DNA of 19,397 nt from SVQP01 sp045594705 (GCA_045594705.1 JAZNZB010000064.1:1-19397); one strand, 5' to 3'. Positions 6,486 to 13,710 are shown, counted from the stretch's first letter. Program-made: numbers and translations. Notes: generated by a model not told the origin, from the sequence alone.

Positions 6486-8084
6486 ATGAGAGTAGAACAG
6501 ATTATCGCAACACCCACACAGATCGAGATCGTGATCCCCGAGCTGCCTATCGTAACACACGTATATGCACAGGCAAGATTGCCGCTTGTTACGGGCGATG
6601 CGCGCCGCAAGCATCACGGCAAGATCGTGCAGGTGACAGATAAAAAGAGAAAGCACAGCGTGATCTTTGACCGCTATGCAGGTGATGTTGACCTGCTGCT
6701 TTGCCGCTTTGAGGTGGACGTGAACGGCAAGTGCATCGACGGTGTGCGCTACGTGACCGACATGACCGAGGATTGCTCGGCTTCCGCGCCCGCTCCCTTC
6801 GAGGTGACGCGCCCCATGGGTACTTGGGTGACCTCTATCCCCGAGGATATTGATTACCTGGGCATGGGCTGCATGATGACCGAGATCAACAGCCCCTGGA
6901 TCCAGACCGTCACACCCGGCGAGAACGACATTCCGCACGTCTTTTGCGGCAAGACCTATTATTTTGACAAGACCACCATGGATCTCTACGACAGGCTCAT
7001 GCAGCCCTGTATCGCGCGCGGCATTCCTTGCCTGATCCGTGCCATCAATCGCTTTTCTTACAGACTCAAGGGCTCTGACGACGCGCTGACCAAGATCATC
7101 GGCCACCCCGGCTACGAGGCGACGGGCTTTAACGAACAGATGAGCGCGTTCAACCTGCGCACCGAGGAGGGCTTCTGGATGTACTGCGCGTTCATTGATT
7201 TTATGTGCGCGCGTTACATGGACAAGGCAAGTCCGCTTTATTGCAGCGACGTCATGGACATCGGCAACGAGATCAACGCACAGGATGTCTGGCACAACAT
7301 GGGTGCGATCGATTGTGCGGACTTCATGGAGGAATATACCGTTTGTTTGCGTCTTGCGCATCTGATCGCGCGCAAGTACAACGCAAATTCGCGGGTCAAT
7401 ATCTCGCTTGATCACTATTTTGCATCGGCGCTCAAGGATGACGCGCAGCATATGTATCACGGCCGCTCGGTGCTGGCATATCTTGCCGAATACTGCAAGC
7501 GCGACGGTGACTTTGACTGGGGCATTGCGGCACACCCGTACCCCGAAAATCTGACCAAGCCGGATTTTTACAACGATACCACGGCCACCTACGATTGGAA
7601 CACGCCACGCATTACCATGAAAAATCTGGAAATGCTGCAGGCTCTGGTCGAGCTGCCCGAGTTTTTGTACCGCGGCAGGGTGCGCACGGTCGTGTGCGAC
7701 GAGCAGGGCTTCCATACCGATTACAACGACCCCGAGTCCGAGAATAAGGGCGCGTATGCGTTTGTGCTGCTCATGGAAAAACTGCAGAAATGCCCGAATA
7801 TCACGTGGTTTTTAATCAATCGCTATGCCGACATGCCGCTTGGTGACGAGAGCGAGCTGCACCTTGGGCTACGCTACGAAAAGGGCTATGCGGACGATAT
7901 GCATCTGCTCATCAACCCGGGTGAATACAAAAAAATCTGCCACGCCATGCGTGCCTGGGGCACGGACGAGTGGCAGAAGTGGGTAGACGAGGCAAGGGCA
8001 TATATCGGCGCAGAGCTGTACGACAGCCTGCTTGCACCTACAATGCCGGATGCACAGGTCAATATCGAGAGCTGGAAGCAGTAA
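6486..8084 (+). CDS. DUF5722 family TIM-barrel hydrolase, cytoplasmic
   Basis: A 532-aa protein. Residues about 120-480 match my memory of DUF5722: VFCGKTYYF (151-159), GFNEQMSAFNLRT, MDIGNEINAQDVWHNMG, SLDHYF, FDWGIAAHPYPENL and CDEQGFHT. By analogy with clan GH-A glycosidases, E262 (after N261) would be the acid/base and E406 the nucleophile. Residues 1-110 resemble a small beta domain. There is no signal peptide, unlike many DUF5722 proteins, which are secreted; this suggests action on imported oligosaccharides. I chose the ATG at 6486 because AAGGTGG lies 9 nt upstream inside the nitroreductase end; a TTG at 6477 is a weaker in-frame alternative. Family assignment is from recall, and substrate is unknown. 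Confidence 0.85.
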   Translation: MRVEQIIATPTQIEIVIPELPIVTHVYAQARLPLVTGDARRKHHGKIVQVTDKKRKHSVIFDRYAGDVDLLLCRFEVDVNGKCIDGVRYVTDMTEDCSASAPAPFEVTRPMGTWVTSIPEDIDYLGMGCMMTEINSPWIQTVTPGENDIPHVFCGKTYYFDKTTMDLYDRLMQPCIARGIPCLIRAINRFSYRLKGSDDALTKIIGHPGYEATGFNEQMSAFNLRTEEGFWMYCAFIDFMCARYMDKASPLYCSDVMDIGNEINAQDVWHNMGAIDCADFMEEYTVCLRLAHLIARKYNANSRVNISLDHYFASALKDDAQHMYHGRSVLAYLAEYCKRDGDFDWGIAAHPYPENLTKPDFYNDTTATYDWNTPRITMKNLEMLQALVELPEFLYRGRVRTVVCDEQGFHTDYNDPESENKGAYAFVLLMEKLQKCPNITWFLINRYADMPLGDESELHLGLRYEKGYADDMHLLINPGEYKKICHAMRAWGTDEWQKWVDEARAYIGAELYDSLLAPTMPDAQVNIESWKQ

Positions 8085-8113
8085 AAAATTTATCGGCTGT
8101 TGGGATGTTATGT

Positions 8114-8262
8114 GAGAAATCTTTCTCCGTTCTTTTTGAGCAAGGAGCTGCAAAAAGAACCAAAAACAGCGTAGATGGTTTCGCTCGTTGCGACGAGCGA
8201 CTTGGGGCGCTGCCCCAAGACCCCGCGACCTTTTTGAAAAAAGGTCGAACAAAAACTTTCAT
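8114..8262 (+). repeat. Multi-hairpin intergenic repeat, copy 3
   Basis: It has all four stems: A 8129-8138 / 8151-8160; B TCGCTCGT / ACGAGCGA (8181-8188 / 8193-8200); C CTTGGGGC / GCCCCAAG (8201-8208 / 8212-8219); D GACCTTTTT / AAAAAGGTC (8227-8235 / 8238-8246). The AAAACTTTCAT tail is at 8252-8262. Stems B, C and D differ in sequence from copies 1 and 2 yet stay paired. It lies between convergent genes, so it may act as a bidirectional terminator, although no clean T-run follows stem D on the minus strand. Confidence 0.85.
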
Positions 8263-8276
8263 GAATTGACGTAACC

Positions 8277-9419
8277 TTACTTAAACAACTCCGCCGTGGT
8301 TTTCATTTTCTCAATGACCGGTACGTCAAACGGGCATCTTGATTCACATGCGCCGCAGGCAAGGCAATCGTCTGCGTGTGCGTCAAGATTTGCGTAATGC
8401 TCCTTGACCGATGCGGGCACGCTCTCCTGCATAGTGGCAAGGTCGTAAAGCTTATTGACCATGGCAATATCAATATTGACAGGACAGGGCTTGCAATGTC
8501 CGCAATAGGTGCACTGGCCGCTGTAGGCGTGTCTGGGCGCGTTGGCAAGCACGGTAGCGTAGTCCTTCTCGTCATCGCTCGCACTCTCGTATGCAAGAGA
8601 TGCGGGAATCTGATCTACGTTATCAAAGCCGATCAGCACGCTTGCAACAGCCGGGCGGGTCAGGGCATAATGCAGGCACTGCACAGGCGAGAGTGCCACG
8701 CCAAAGGGCGAACGCTTTGCATCCAGCAGTCTGCCGCCGCCAAGGCCCTTCATGACCGTGATGGCCACGCCCTTTTGCTCGCAAAGCTTATAAAGGTCTG
8801 CGCGCTCGGGGTCAATGCCCGCAAATTTTGCATCGTATTCGTCCACAAAGAAATCGTCAATATTTTCGGTGGGCGGCAGCAGGTCGTACGCGGGATTGAG
8901 CGAGAAGAGAATGACCTCCACAACTCCATGCTCCACAGCAAGGCGCGCGATATTGGTATTGTGGGTGCTAAGACCGATGTGCCGGATCGCACCGCTCTTT
9001 TTGAGCTCAATCATGTAGTCCATAAATCCGCAGGAGAGCACTGTGTTCCAATCGTCAAGCTTATCCACGAAATGGATCATGCCAAGATCGATATAATCGG
9101 TCTGAAATCTTGCGAGCAGATCAGCAAACGCCGCCTTGACCTCGTCCATGTCACGCGTGCGCACGTACTGTCCGTCTCTCCATGCAGAGCCCACGTGGCC
9201 CTGCACGATCCACTTATCGCGATTTTCCTTGATGGCGTTGCCGATATTGGTGCGCACGTTTGGCTCGGACATAAAGCAGTCCACGATATTGATGCCCTGT
9301 GCAAAGCAAGCGTCCATGACCGCCTTGACCTCTTCTGCGTTATGTCTTTCCAGCCATTCACCGCCAACGCCGATCTCACTGACGTATAGTCCCGTGTTTC
9401 CGAGTTTTCTGTATTGCAT
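8277..9419 (-). CDS. Aldo/keto reductase-fold protein with C-terminal 2x[4Fe-4S] domain
   Basis: A 380-aa protein. Residues 1-290 form an aldo/keto reductase barrel (MQYRKLGNTGLYVSEIGVGG, GAIRHIGLSTHN, PVQCLHYALTRPAVASVLIG). Residues 300-365 carry two ferredoxin-like clusters: C303, C306, C309, C312-P and C352, C355, C358, C362-P. The catalytic tetrad is degenerate. D47 and H116 are present, but the tyrosine loop is shortened (D-CFM-SEPNVRTNIG) and the lysine position reads H75. A redox or electron-transfer role may therefore replace normal carbonyl reduction. The start at 9419 is favoured by the conserved N-terminus and AAAGGA upstream; an upstream extension to 9479 would run into the promoter. 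Confidence 0.92.
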   Translation of the reverse strand: MQYRKLGNTGLYVSEIGVGGEWLERHNAEEVKAVMDACFAQGINIVDCFMSEPNVRTNIGNAIKENRDKWIVQGHVGSAWRDGQYVRTRDMDEVKAAFADLLARFQTDYIDLGMIHFVDKLDDWNTVLSCGFMDYMIELKKSGAIRHIGLSTHNTNIARLAVEHGVVEVILFSLNPAYDLLPPTENIDDFFVDEYDAKFAGIDPERADLYKLCEQKGVAITVMKGLGGGRLLDAKRSPFGVALSPVQCLHYALTRPAVASVLIGFDNVDQIPASLAYESASDDEKDYATVLANAPRHAYSGQCTYCGHCKPCPVNIDIAMVNKLYDLATMQESVPASVKEHYANLDAHADDCLACGACESRCPFDVPVIEKMKTTAELFK

Positions 9420-9450
9420 GATGCTACCGTCCTTTGCTTGTATTGTGTTT

Positions 9451-9479
9451 ATTATACCATATCCGGAAAACCTTGTCAA
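9451..9479 (-). promoter_or_regulatory. Promoter for the aldo/keto reductase
   Basis: Read on the minus strand: TTGACA (9479-9474), a 17-bp spacer and TATAAT (9456-9451) with an extended -10 TGG. Its -35 is only 6 bp from the -35 of the divergent + strand promoter. Confidence 0.92.
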
Positions 9480-9485
9480 TCATGC

Positions 9486-9515
9486 TTGACGGATACGGGC
9501 ATTTTGTGGTATACT
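9486..9515 (+). promoter_or_regulatory. Promoter for the flavoprotein-peroxiredoxin unit
   Basis: TTGACG (9486-9491), an 18-bp spacer and TATACT (9510-9515) with an extended -10 TGG. It starts transcription divergently from the aldo/keto reductase. No other promoter was found before the peroxiredoxin gene. Confidence 0.85.
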
Positions 9516-9549
9516 GTAAAAAAGTAAAACACCGAAAGGACACACATAT

Positions 9550-10032
9550 ATGTTTCGTGAAATGGTCAGACAGAGCAAGCAGCTTTCGCGCGAGGATTGC
9601 ATCAAGCTGCTGCGCAAGCAAAAAAGAGGCGTGCTCAGCGTTAACGGAGACGACGGCTACCCCTATGCCGCGCCCATTAACTATTATTACAACCCCGAGG
9701 ACGGATGCCTGTATTTCCATACCGGCAGAAGAGTCAGCAGCCACCGCACCGAATCGCTGGCCAAGTCTGATAAGGTCTGCTTTTGCGTGACCGAGCCGGG
9801 CAAGCCCATCCCGAACGACTGGGCGCTCTTGGTACGCAGCGTGGTGGTGTTCGGTCGCGTGGAAATGATCACAGACGAAGAGCGCATCGTGCCGATCTGT
9901 CGCGCGCTGAGCAAGCAGTTCACCAAGGATGACGCTTTTATCGAGCACGAGCTTGGCAGACTTGCAAAGGGTACGCTGCTGCTCAAACTTACACCCGAGC
10001 ACATTTGCGGCAAACAGGTCGAGGAGAAATAA
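9550..10032 (+). CDS. Pyridoxamine 5'-phosphate oxidase family flavoprotein
   Basis: A 160-aa split-barrel FMN-binding protein: RGVLSVNGDDGYPYAAPINYYY, CLYFHTG, KSDKVCFCVTEPG, RSVVVFGRVEMITDEER, LLKLTPEHICGKQ. This arrangement is closer to the small Nim/PNPOx-like group than to true PdxH. Members of that group reduce nitroimidazoles or F420/FMN-linked substrates, but the function here is unknown. The ribosome binding site AAAGGA precedes the ATG. The tail encodes GAGGAG (10021-10026), which is well placed as a ribosome binding site for the GTG at 10035. Co-transcription with the downstream peroxiredoxin suggests a redox or detoxification setting. Confidence 0.93.
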   Translation: MFREMVRQSKQLSREDCIKLLRKQKRGVLSVNGDDGYPYAAPINYYYNPEDGCLYFHTGRRVSSHRTESLAKSDKVCFCVTEPGKPIPNDWALLVRSVVVFGRVEMITDEERIVPICRALSKQFTKDDAFIEHELGRLAKGTLLLKLTPEHICGKQVEEK

Positions 10033-10034
10033 GC

Positions 10035-10091
10035 GTGAAATATAACTATATCCACCTGTTTAGTATGCATTCACGCACAAACCTCACCTAA
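10035..10091 (+). CDS. Putative 18-aa leader peptide, copy 1
   Basis: GTG-initiated frame encoding MKYNYIHLFSMHSRTNLT, then TAA. Initiation is supported by GAGGAG at 10021-10026, 8 nt upstream, inside the flavoprotein gene end. It begins 2 nt after that gene's stop. The start codon lies in a 7-bp stem, GCGTGAA (10033-10039) / TTCACGC (10070-10076). I recognise no homologue. It could equally be chance coding within a structured repeat. Confidence 0.35.
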   Translation: MKYNYIHLFSMHSRTNLT

Positions 10092-10157
10092 AAATGGGTC
10101 CCAACCCATTTTTGGAGCAGAGCTCCACGGCGAGGTTTCAAAAGTTAGGAGGATAGC

Positions 10158-10214
10158 GTGAAATATAACTATATCTACCTGTTTAGTATGCATTCACGCA
10201 CAAACCTCACCTAA
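10158..10214 (+). CDS. Putative 18-aa leader peptide, copy 2
   Basis: Same frame as copy 1 with one change, His7 to Tyr (CAC to TAC). It has a near-ideal AGGAGG (10147-10152) with a 5-nt spacer to GTG, the same geometry as the peroxiredoxin start. Its TAA stop (10212-10214) overlaps the sequence able to pair with the peroxiredoxin ribosome binding site, so translation here could affect that gene. Confidence 0.4.
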   Translation: MKYNYIYLFSMHSRTNLT

Positions 10215-10275
10215 AAATGGGTCCCAACCCATTTTTGGAGCAGAGCTCCACGGCGAGGTTTCAAAAGTTAGGAGG
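10202..10275 (+). promoter_or_regulatory. Candidate structured 5' leader of the peroxiredoxin gene
   Basis: A three-way-junction-like fold is readable. The closing stem is AAACCTC (10202-10208) / GAGGTTT (10255-10261). Inside are a 10-bp stem AAAAATGGGT / ACCCATTTTT (10213-10222 / 10227-10236) and a GGAGC/GCTCC hairpin (10237-10249). An alternative pairing joins CCTC and CTAA (10205-10214, 2-nt bulge) with TTAGGAGG (10268-10275), which would hide the ribosome binding site. The two pairings share CCTC and exclude one another. This is inference from sequence alone. Confidence 0.45.
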
Positions 10276-10280
10276 TAATT

Positions 10281-10733
10281 ATGCTTACAGTAGGACAAAA
10301 AGCACCTGATTTTACACTCAACGATCAAAACGGTAACCCCGTTTCACTCTCCGACTTCCTTGGCAAAAAGGTGGTCGTATATTTCTATCCCAAGGATAAT
10401 ACCCCGGGATGCACCCGTCAGGCCTGTGCGTTTGCAGGCGCGTACGAGCAGTTCAAGCAGAAGGACGTTGTGGTCATCGGCATCAGCAAGGACAGCGTTG
10501 CCTCGCACGTCAAATTTGCCGAGAAGTACAATTTGCCCTTTATTCTGCTGTCCGATCCCGAGCGCGCAGCCATCGAGCCTTTTGGCGCATGGGCAGAGAA
10601 AAAGCTTTACGGCAAGCTTGGCCTTGGCGTCGTGCGCTGCACCTTTATCATTGACGAGCAGGGCATCGTCACCCACGTTATGCCCAAGGTCAAGCCCGAT
10701 ACCAATGCTCAAGAGATTTTAGCAATGCTCTGA
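10281..10733 (+). CDS. bcp: Peroxiredoxin, BCP/PrxQ type
   Basis: A 150-aa cytoplasmic thiol peroxidase reducing H2O2 or organic hydroperoxides with thioredoxin-type donors. The active-site motif is YFYPKDNTPGC44TRQAC49. C44 is the peroxidatic cysteine and C49, five residues on, matches the PrxQ resolving cysteine. VKFAEKYNLPFILLSDPE and the C-terminal VRCTFIIDEQG are typical of the family. The ATG at 10281 has AGGAGG 5 nt upstream, supplied by the second copy of the tandem leader. It is followed by a short repeat and a terminator shared with the convergent gene. Confidence 0.97.
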   Translation: MLTVGQKAPDFTLNDQNGNPVSLSDFLGKKVVVYFYPKDNTPGCTRQACAFAGAYEQFKQKDVVVIGISKDSVASHVKFAEKYNLPFILLSDPERAAIEPFGAWAEKKLYGKLGLGVVRCTFIIDEQGIVTHVMPKVKPDTNAQEILAML

Positions 10734-10737
10734 CCCT

Positions 10738-10804
10738 TGTAGGGCAGGGGCTTGCTTCTGCCGATGCTTTGATCCTTGTAGGGACCGGCGTCCCCGATGG
10801 TCAG
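10738..10804 (+). repeat. TGTAGGG hairpin repeats
   Basis: Two short elements: TGTAGGGCAGGGGCTTGCT from 10738, which can pair GGCAG with CTGCC, and TGTAGGGACCGGCGTCCC from 10777, which pairs GGGAC with GTCCC. The first matches 18 of 19 bases at 19379-19397. They appear to be dispersed intergenic repeats. Confidence 0.7.
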
Positions 10805-10814
10805 CATAAGCAAC

Positions 10815-10853
10815 AAAAAAGACCGAGTTCAAATGAACTCGGTCTTAATTTTT
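10815..10853. terminator. Bidirectional terminator
   Basis: A perfect AAGACCGAGTTC / GAACTCGGTCTT stem (10819-10830 / 10835-10846) with an AAAT loop. T-rich sequence follows on the + strand, and an A-run (10815-10820) gives a U-run on the minus strand. It serves the convergent peroxiredoxin gene and the secreted hydrolase gene. Confidence 0.93.
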
Positions 10854-13524
10854 ACTTTCTTTTCTTTTTGAAAGTCAAGCAGGGAATTGTCGCAAATCCG
10901 ATCAGGATGATTGCGCTGCCCACGACGGACTTGCATCCGCCGGGCTGCTCCTCGGTGGATTCCTCGGAATCGGTTTCGGTGGTCTGCTCACTCGGAACAA
11001 ACTGCTCCGCCGTTTCGGGATTGACACAATTCTGGAAGGTGTAATTGAGTCTGCCCAGAGGTGCTGCATCGCCGTCGGTGTAGAACTGCTCCATAGTGTT
11101 GATCTCGGTCTTGCTGTCCGCCCACTTGAATTGCAGCTTGATGCCGGTCGGGTTGGTAATGCCCAGCATTTCCATGGGAACCTCGATCATCATCTTGTTT
11201 TCCTTTGCTCTGTAGGCGATCTCGCCAACCACTTCAAAGGAATATGCACCGTCGGTGCCGTTGTAGCGGGCAAGTGTGGTGGTAAACTCATCCTTGGCGT
11301 CATAGTTGACAATGTAGTCATATCCGTACCAGCCTGTTTCGGTATTGCAGTCGACGTCCAAAAACAGCTGCATCCAAGTGGAATTGTTGTCGTACATGGT
11401 GATGTAGTCAACGGTTTCTGCGTAGAAGTACAGATTCTTGGTGTTGGCTGTGACCTTGGAGGAAACGATGTCGTTTCTTCCCGAGTCATTGGTGTACTTG
11501 ACTCTGCCCATGCCGTACGCGTCGCGGTGTACCGTGTCAGAAGCAGGGTCGGTGTAGTTGACGATTACCTGATCCCATACGCTGAAATCACCCGTGACGT
11601 TGACTGCGTTGCGCGCATCCTGCACGATGATGGGAGCCGTGCCCTTGAGTCTTTGGATGTTATAGACCAGCTGCATATAGTAGTTGTCAAAGTAGCCGCC
11701 CTTCATCATTTCGATGTCGCGGGAGAATTCGTTGGACGCACAGTCCACAAAGCCGATCTTATCGGGGTAATCCTGTCTTTGCGCCATCCATTCATTCCAG
11801 CCCGTGACCAGTACGTAGGGAACGTCTGCTTCAATGGCATGATCCCACTGTGCCTGGAAGTTGAGACCCTGCACGTACAGATTGGGATCTTTTTTCAGAT
11901 TGAGAAAATAATCGGTTCTGGTCTTTGCGTTATTGACCTTACCCGAAAAGGATCTGCCAAGATTGCTCTTGTCACCGTAAATGGCGGAATCCGAGAAGCA
12001 AGCGGTTCCCAGATGCTGCGCAACCGATACGTTGATCACGCTGGGATTGCCCGCTGCATCGTTGTAAACGTTTTGCGGCCATTCAAAGTCCATCCAGGGC
12101 CAGCCGTTTTCCTTCATATCCTCGGTAGGCCACTGATTGAGCTTGACTGTAAAGAAATCATTGATATTGGCTTCGTAAGGGGCAACGATGGCTGGCTTTC
12201 CGTCGATCATATACCAAGTGTCGGGATAGTAGCCCGGCTCGTAGATTTCTTCGTAGATCTGCTTGACGCGGATCTCCGCATCCGTGTTGGTATAGAACAT
12301 GATCTCGGGGGCGTCGTAGCCTTGCTCGTTGAACTCATGCAGAATTGCCATCAGCTTGAGCGCGACAGAAGAGTAGGTGGCAAGGTTGGTTGTATCAAAG
12401 AAGAAAAAGTCCACGCCCGCATTCATCAAAAGCTCCACGTGCTTGCGCATGACGTATTCGTCCTCAATGTAGTAGTAGCCGTAAAGCGGCTCGTTCCAGT
12501 AGTGCCAGGTGTGTACCTTGCCCCAAAGCGGGTTGTTGACGTTGCCTGCGTCGTCGCCTGCCGCATCAATGATCTGCTGCATGTTCTGCACGCCGTGGTC
12601 TCCGTGCTGGCCGTGCCACAAAAAGTAGAACAGACCCACGTCGTGATCCTCGGTTACAACACCAACCTCGGAGGAATCGAACAGGGAACGGTCCAGATCG
12701 TCCGTGCCCGCATATCCGCCAAACAGGTTGACTTGGTTGTTGGGAACGGTATAGGATACCGCGTTTTCACCCTCGCCGTAGGAGATCGTGGCGTATTTGC
12801 CGTCGTCGGAATAGGTGATCTTGAGCGTGCCTGCGTAATTATCGTCGGCAGAAGGCGTGATCTCGGAGAATTCGGGATCGGGCCACTCGGTCTTGGGCAG
12901 CGTGCCGGCCTCCTCTTTCTCCTGCTCCTGCTGTGCTACGTATTCCAGATAATCGGCAAGATCAAAATCCTGTGCCTTTTGCTCGCTTTCAAAGAAAGCA
13001 AAGAAACGAATGTCAATCTTGTCTCCGTCCTTGATACCCGCATGTGCATGCAAGGGGTCAAAGCGCAGCTGCGTAAAAGCTACGTTCTCCACGTCAGCCC
13101 AACCGTCGCAGCGTACGATCAGTCTGTGCCAGTCACCATCGGCCTCCCAATTCCACTCCAGGTGCGATTCGGGATCCTGCGAGAAATTTACGCCATCAGT
13201 TCTGGCAATATATATCTCGCCCATCACATTGGTGCTTGTGCGATAATCGATTGCCAGATATTTCGCCTCTGCCAGCTTGATCTCAGGGGTAGGCAGACCC
13301 ATGGAAGGATCGTTGGCGGATGCCGTAAAGGTGCAGTATTCACCGTCTGTCACAGCGTAAGACATGTTGGCCACGCTGTTGAAGGACTTGGCAACCTCAG
13401 GATCGGTAAAGTCGTAGATGTGTGAGGGGAGTGCATCATAGTCTTGCGCTGCCGCCGTCAGAGTGACTTGCACACCGAGCAGAAGGCTGATGCACAGCAG
13501 CAGAGAAATGAGTGTACGTTTCAT
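10852..13524 (-). CDS. Secreted, surface-anchored GH71/GH99-like protein (paralog A)
   Basis: An 890-aa protein. The signal peptide is MKRTLISLLLCISLLLGVQV..., with cleavage near residue 26. Residues 30-200 form a beta-rich carbohydrate-binding-like domain. Residues 230-640 resemble GH71/GH99-type barrels: GLFYFLWHGQHG, HYWNEPLYGYYY (E345), VDFFFFDTTN, GWPWMDFEWPQ and TGWNEW (E578). Residues 640-830 look like CBM9 (WMQLFLDVDCNTETGWYGYDY). An acidic/Thr-rich spacer (846-861) leads to GGCKS (862-866), a hydrophobic segment and KKKRK. It probably acts on a polysaccharide at the cell surface. The catalytic residues are inferred and the family call is tentative. The gene has its own promoter and GGAGG 9 nt before the ATG. 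Confidence 0.88.
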   Translation of the reverse strand: MKRTLISLLLCISLLLGVQVTLTAAAQDYDALPSHIYDFTDPEVAKSFNSVANMSYAVTDGEYCTFTASANDPSMGLPTPEIKLAEAKYLAIDYRTSTNVMGEIYIARTDGVNFSQDPESHLEWNWEADGDWHRLIVRCDGWADVENVAFTQLRFDPLHAHAGIKDGDKIDIRFFAFFESEQKAQDFDLADYLEYVAQQEQEKEEAGTLPKTEWPDPEFSEITPSADDNYAGTLKITYSDDGKYATISYGEGENAVSYTVPNNQVNLFGGYAGTDDLDRSLFDSSEVGVVTEDHDVGLFYFLWHGQHGDHGVQNMQQIIDAAGDDAGNVNNPLWGKVHTWHYWNEPLYGYYYIEDEYVMRKHVELLMNAGVDFFFFDTTNLATYSSVALKLMAILHEFNEQGYDAPEIMFYTNTDAEIRVKQIYEEIYEPGYYPDTWYMIDGKPAIVAPYEANINDFFTVKLNQWPTEDMKENGWPWMDFEWPQNVYNDAAGNPSVINVSVAQHLGTACFSDSAIYGDKSNLGRSFSGKVNNAKTRTDYFLNLKKDPNLYVQGLNFQAQWDHAIEADVPYVLVTGWNEWMAQRQDYPDKIGFVDCASNEFSRDIEMMKGGYFDNYYMQLVYNIQRLKGTAPIIVQDARNAVNVTGDFSVWDQVIVNYTDPASDTVHRDAYGMGRVKYTNDSGRNDIVSSKVTANTKNLYFYAETVDYITMYDNNSTWMQLFLDVDCNTETGWYGYDYIVNYDAKDEFTTTLARYNGTDGAYSFEVVGEIAYRAKENKMMIEVPMEMLGITNPTGIKLQFKWADSKTEINTMEQFYTDGDAAPLGRLNYTFQNCVNPETAEQFVPSEQTTETDSEESTEEQPGGCKSVVGSAIILIGFATIPCLTFKKKRK

Positions 13525-13558
13525 TGCTTGAAACCTCCGATCAGTTTCATTTGACCAT

Positions 13559-13588
13559 ATTATATCATAATTTCGGACTCGGTGTCAA
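13559..13588 (-). promoter_or_regulatory. Promoter for hydrolase paralog A
   Basis: Minus strand TTGACA (13588-13583), an 18-bp spacer and TATAAT (13564-13559) with an extended -10 TGA. The sequence TATGATATAAT is identical to that in the promoter of paralog B. This shows that A need not rely on read-through from B. Confidence 0.88.
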
Positions 13589-13673
13589 CCAAAACAGTAA
13601 AGCCGCGGTAAGATTTGGTTATCCTGTCGGTTTTGCCATGCTTACAATATGCAATTTGCCAAAGCCGGGGCGT

Positions 13674-13704
13674 AAAAAATCGGCTGCCCCGAGGGACAGC
13701 CGAT
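13674..13704 (-). terminator. Terminator after hydrolase paralog B
   Basis: An ATCGGCTG / CAGCCGAT stem (13679-13686 / 13697-13704), extended by inner CCC/GGG pairs, is followed on the minus strand by a U-run (13679-13674). It separates the two paralogs into independent transcription units. Confidence 0.88.
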
Positions 13705-13710
13705 CATGCT

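Larger units (their letters stand above)
10032..10275 (+). repeat. 121-bp tandem leader element, two copies
   Basis: Bases 10032-10152 and 10155-10275 match at 120 of 121 positions; the sole difference is C10053 versus T10176. Each copy contains an 18-codon GTG frame, a closing stem AAACCTC/GAGGTTT, a 10-bp hairpin, a GGAGC/GCTCC hairpin and a 3' AGGAGG site. Copy 2's AGGAGG is 5 nt from the peroxiredoxin ATG. Copy 1's is 5 nt from the GTG in copy 2. Confidence 0.95.

Noticed and set aside
8227..8246. Stem D of repeat copy 3 as a classical rho-independent terminator for the aldo/keto reductase
   Set aside because: The U-rich tract lies inside the stem and not after it on the minus strand, so termination is possible but not supported as a classical site.
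10079..10152. Known riboswitch or T-box upstream of the peroxiredoxin
   Set aside because: I see no T-box specifier/antiterminator sequence and no conserved core of a riboswitch class I know, so it is reported only as an unclassified structured leader.
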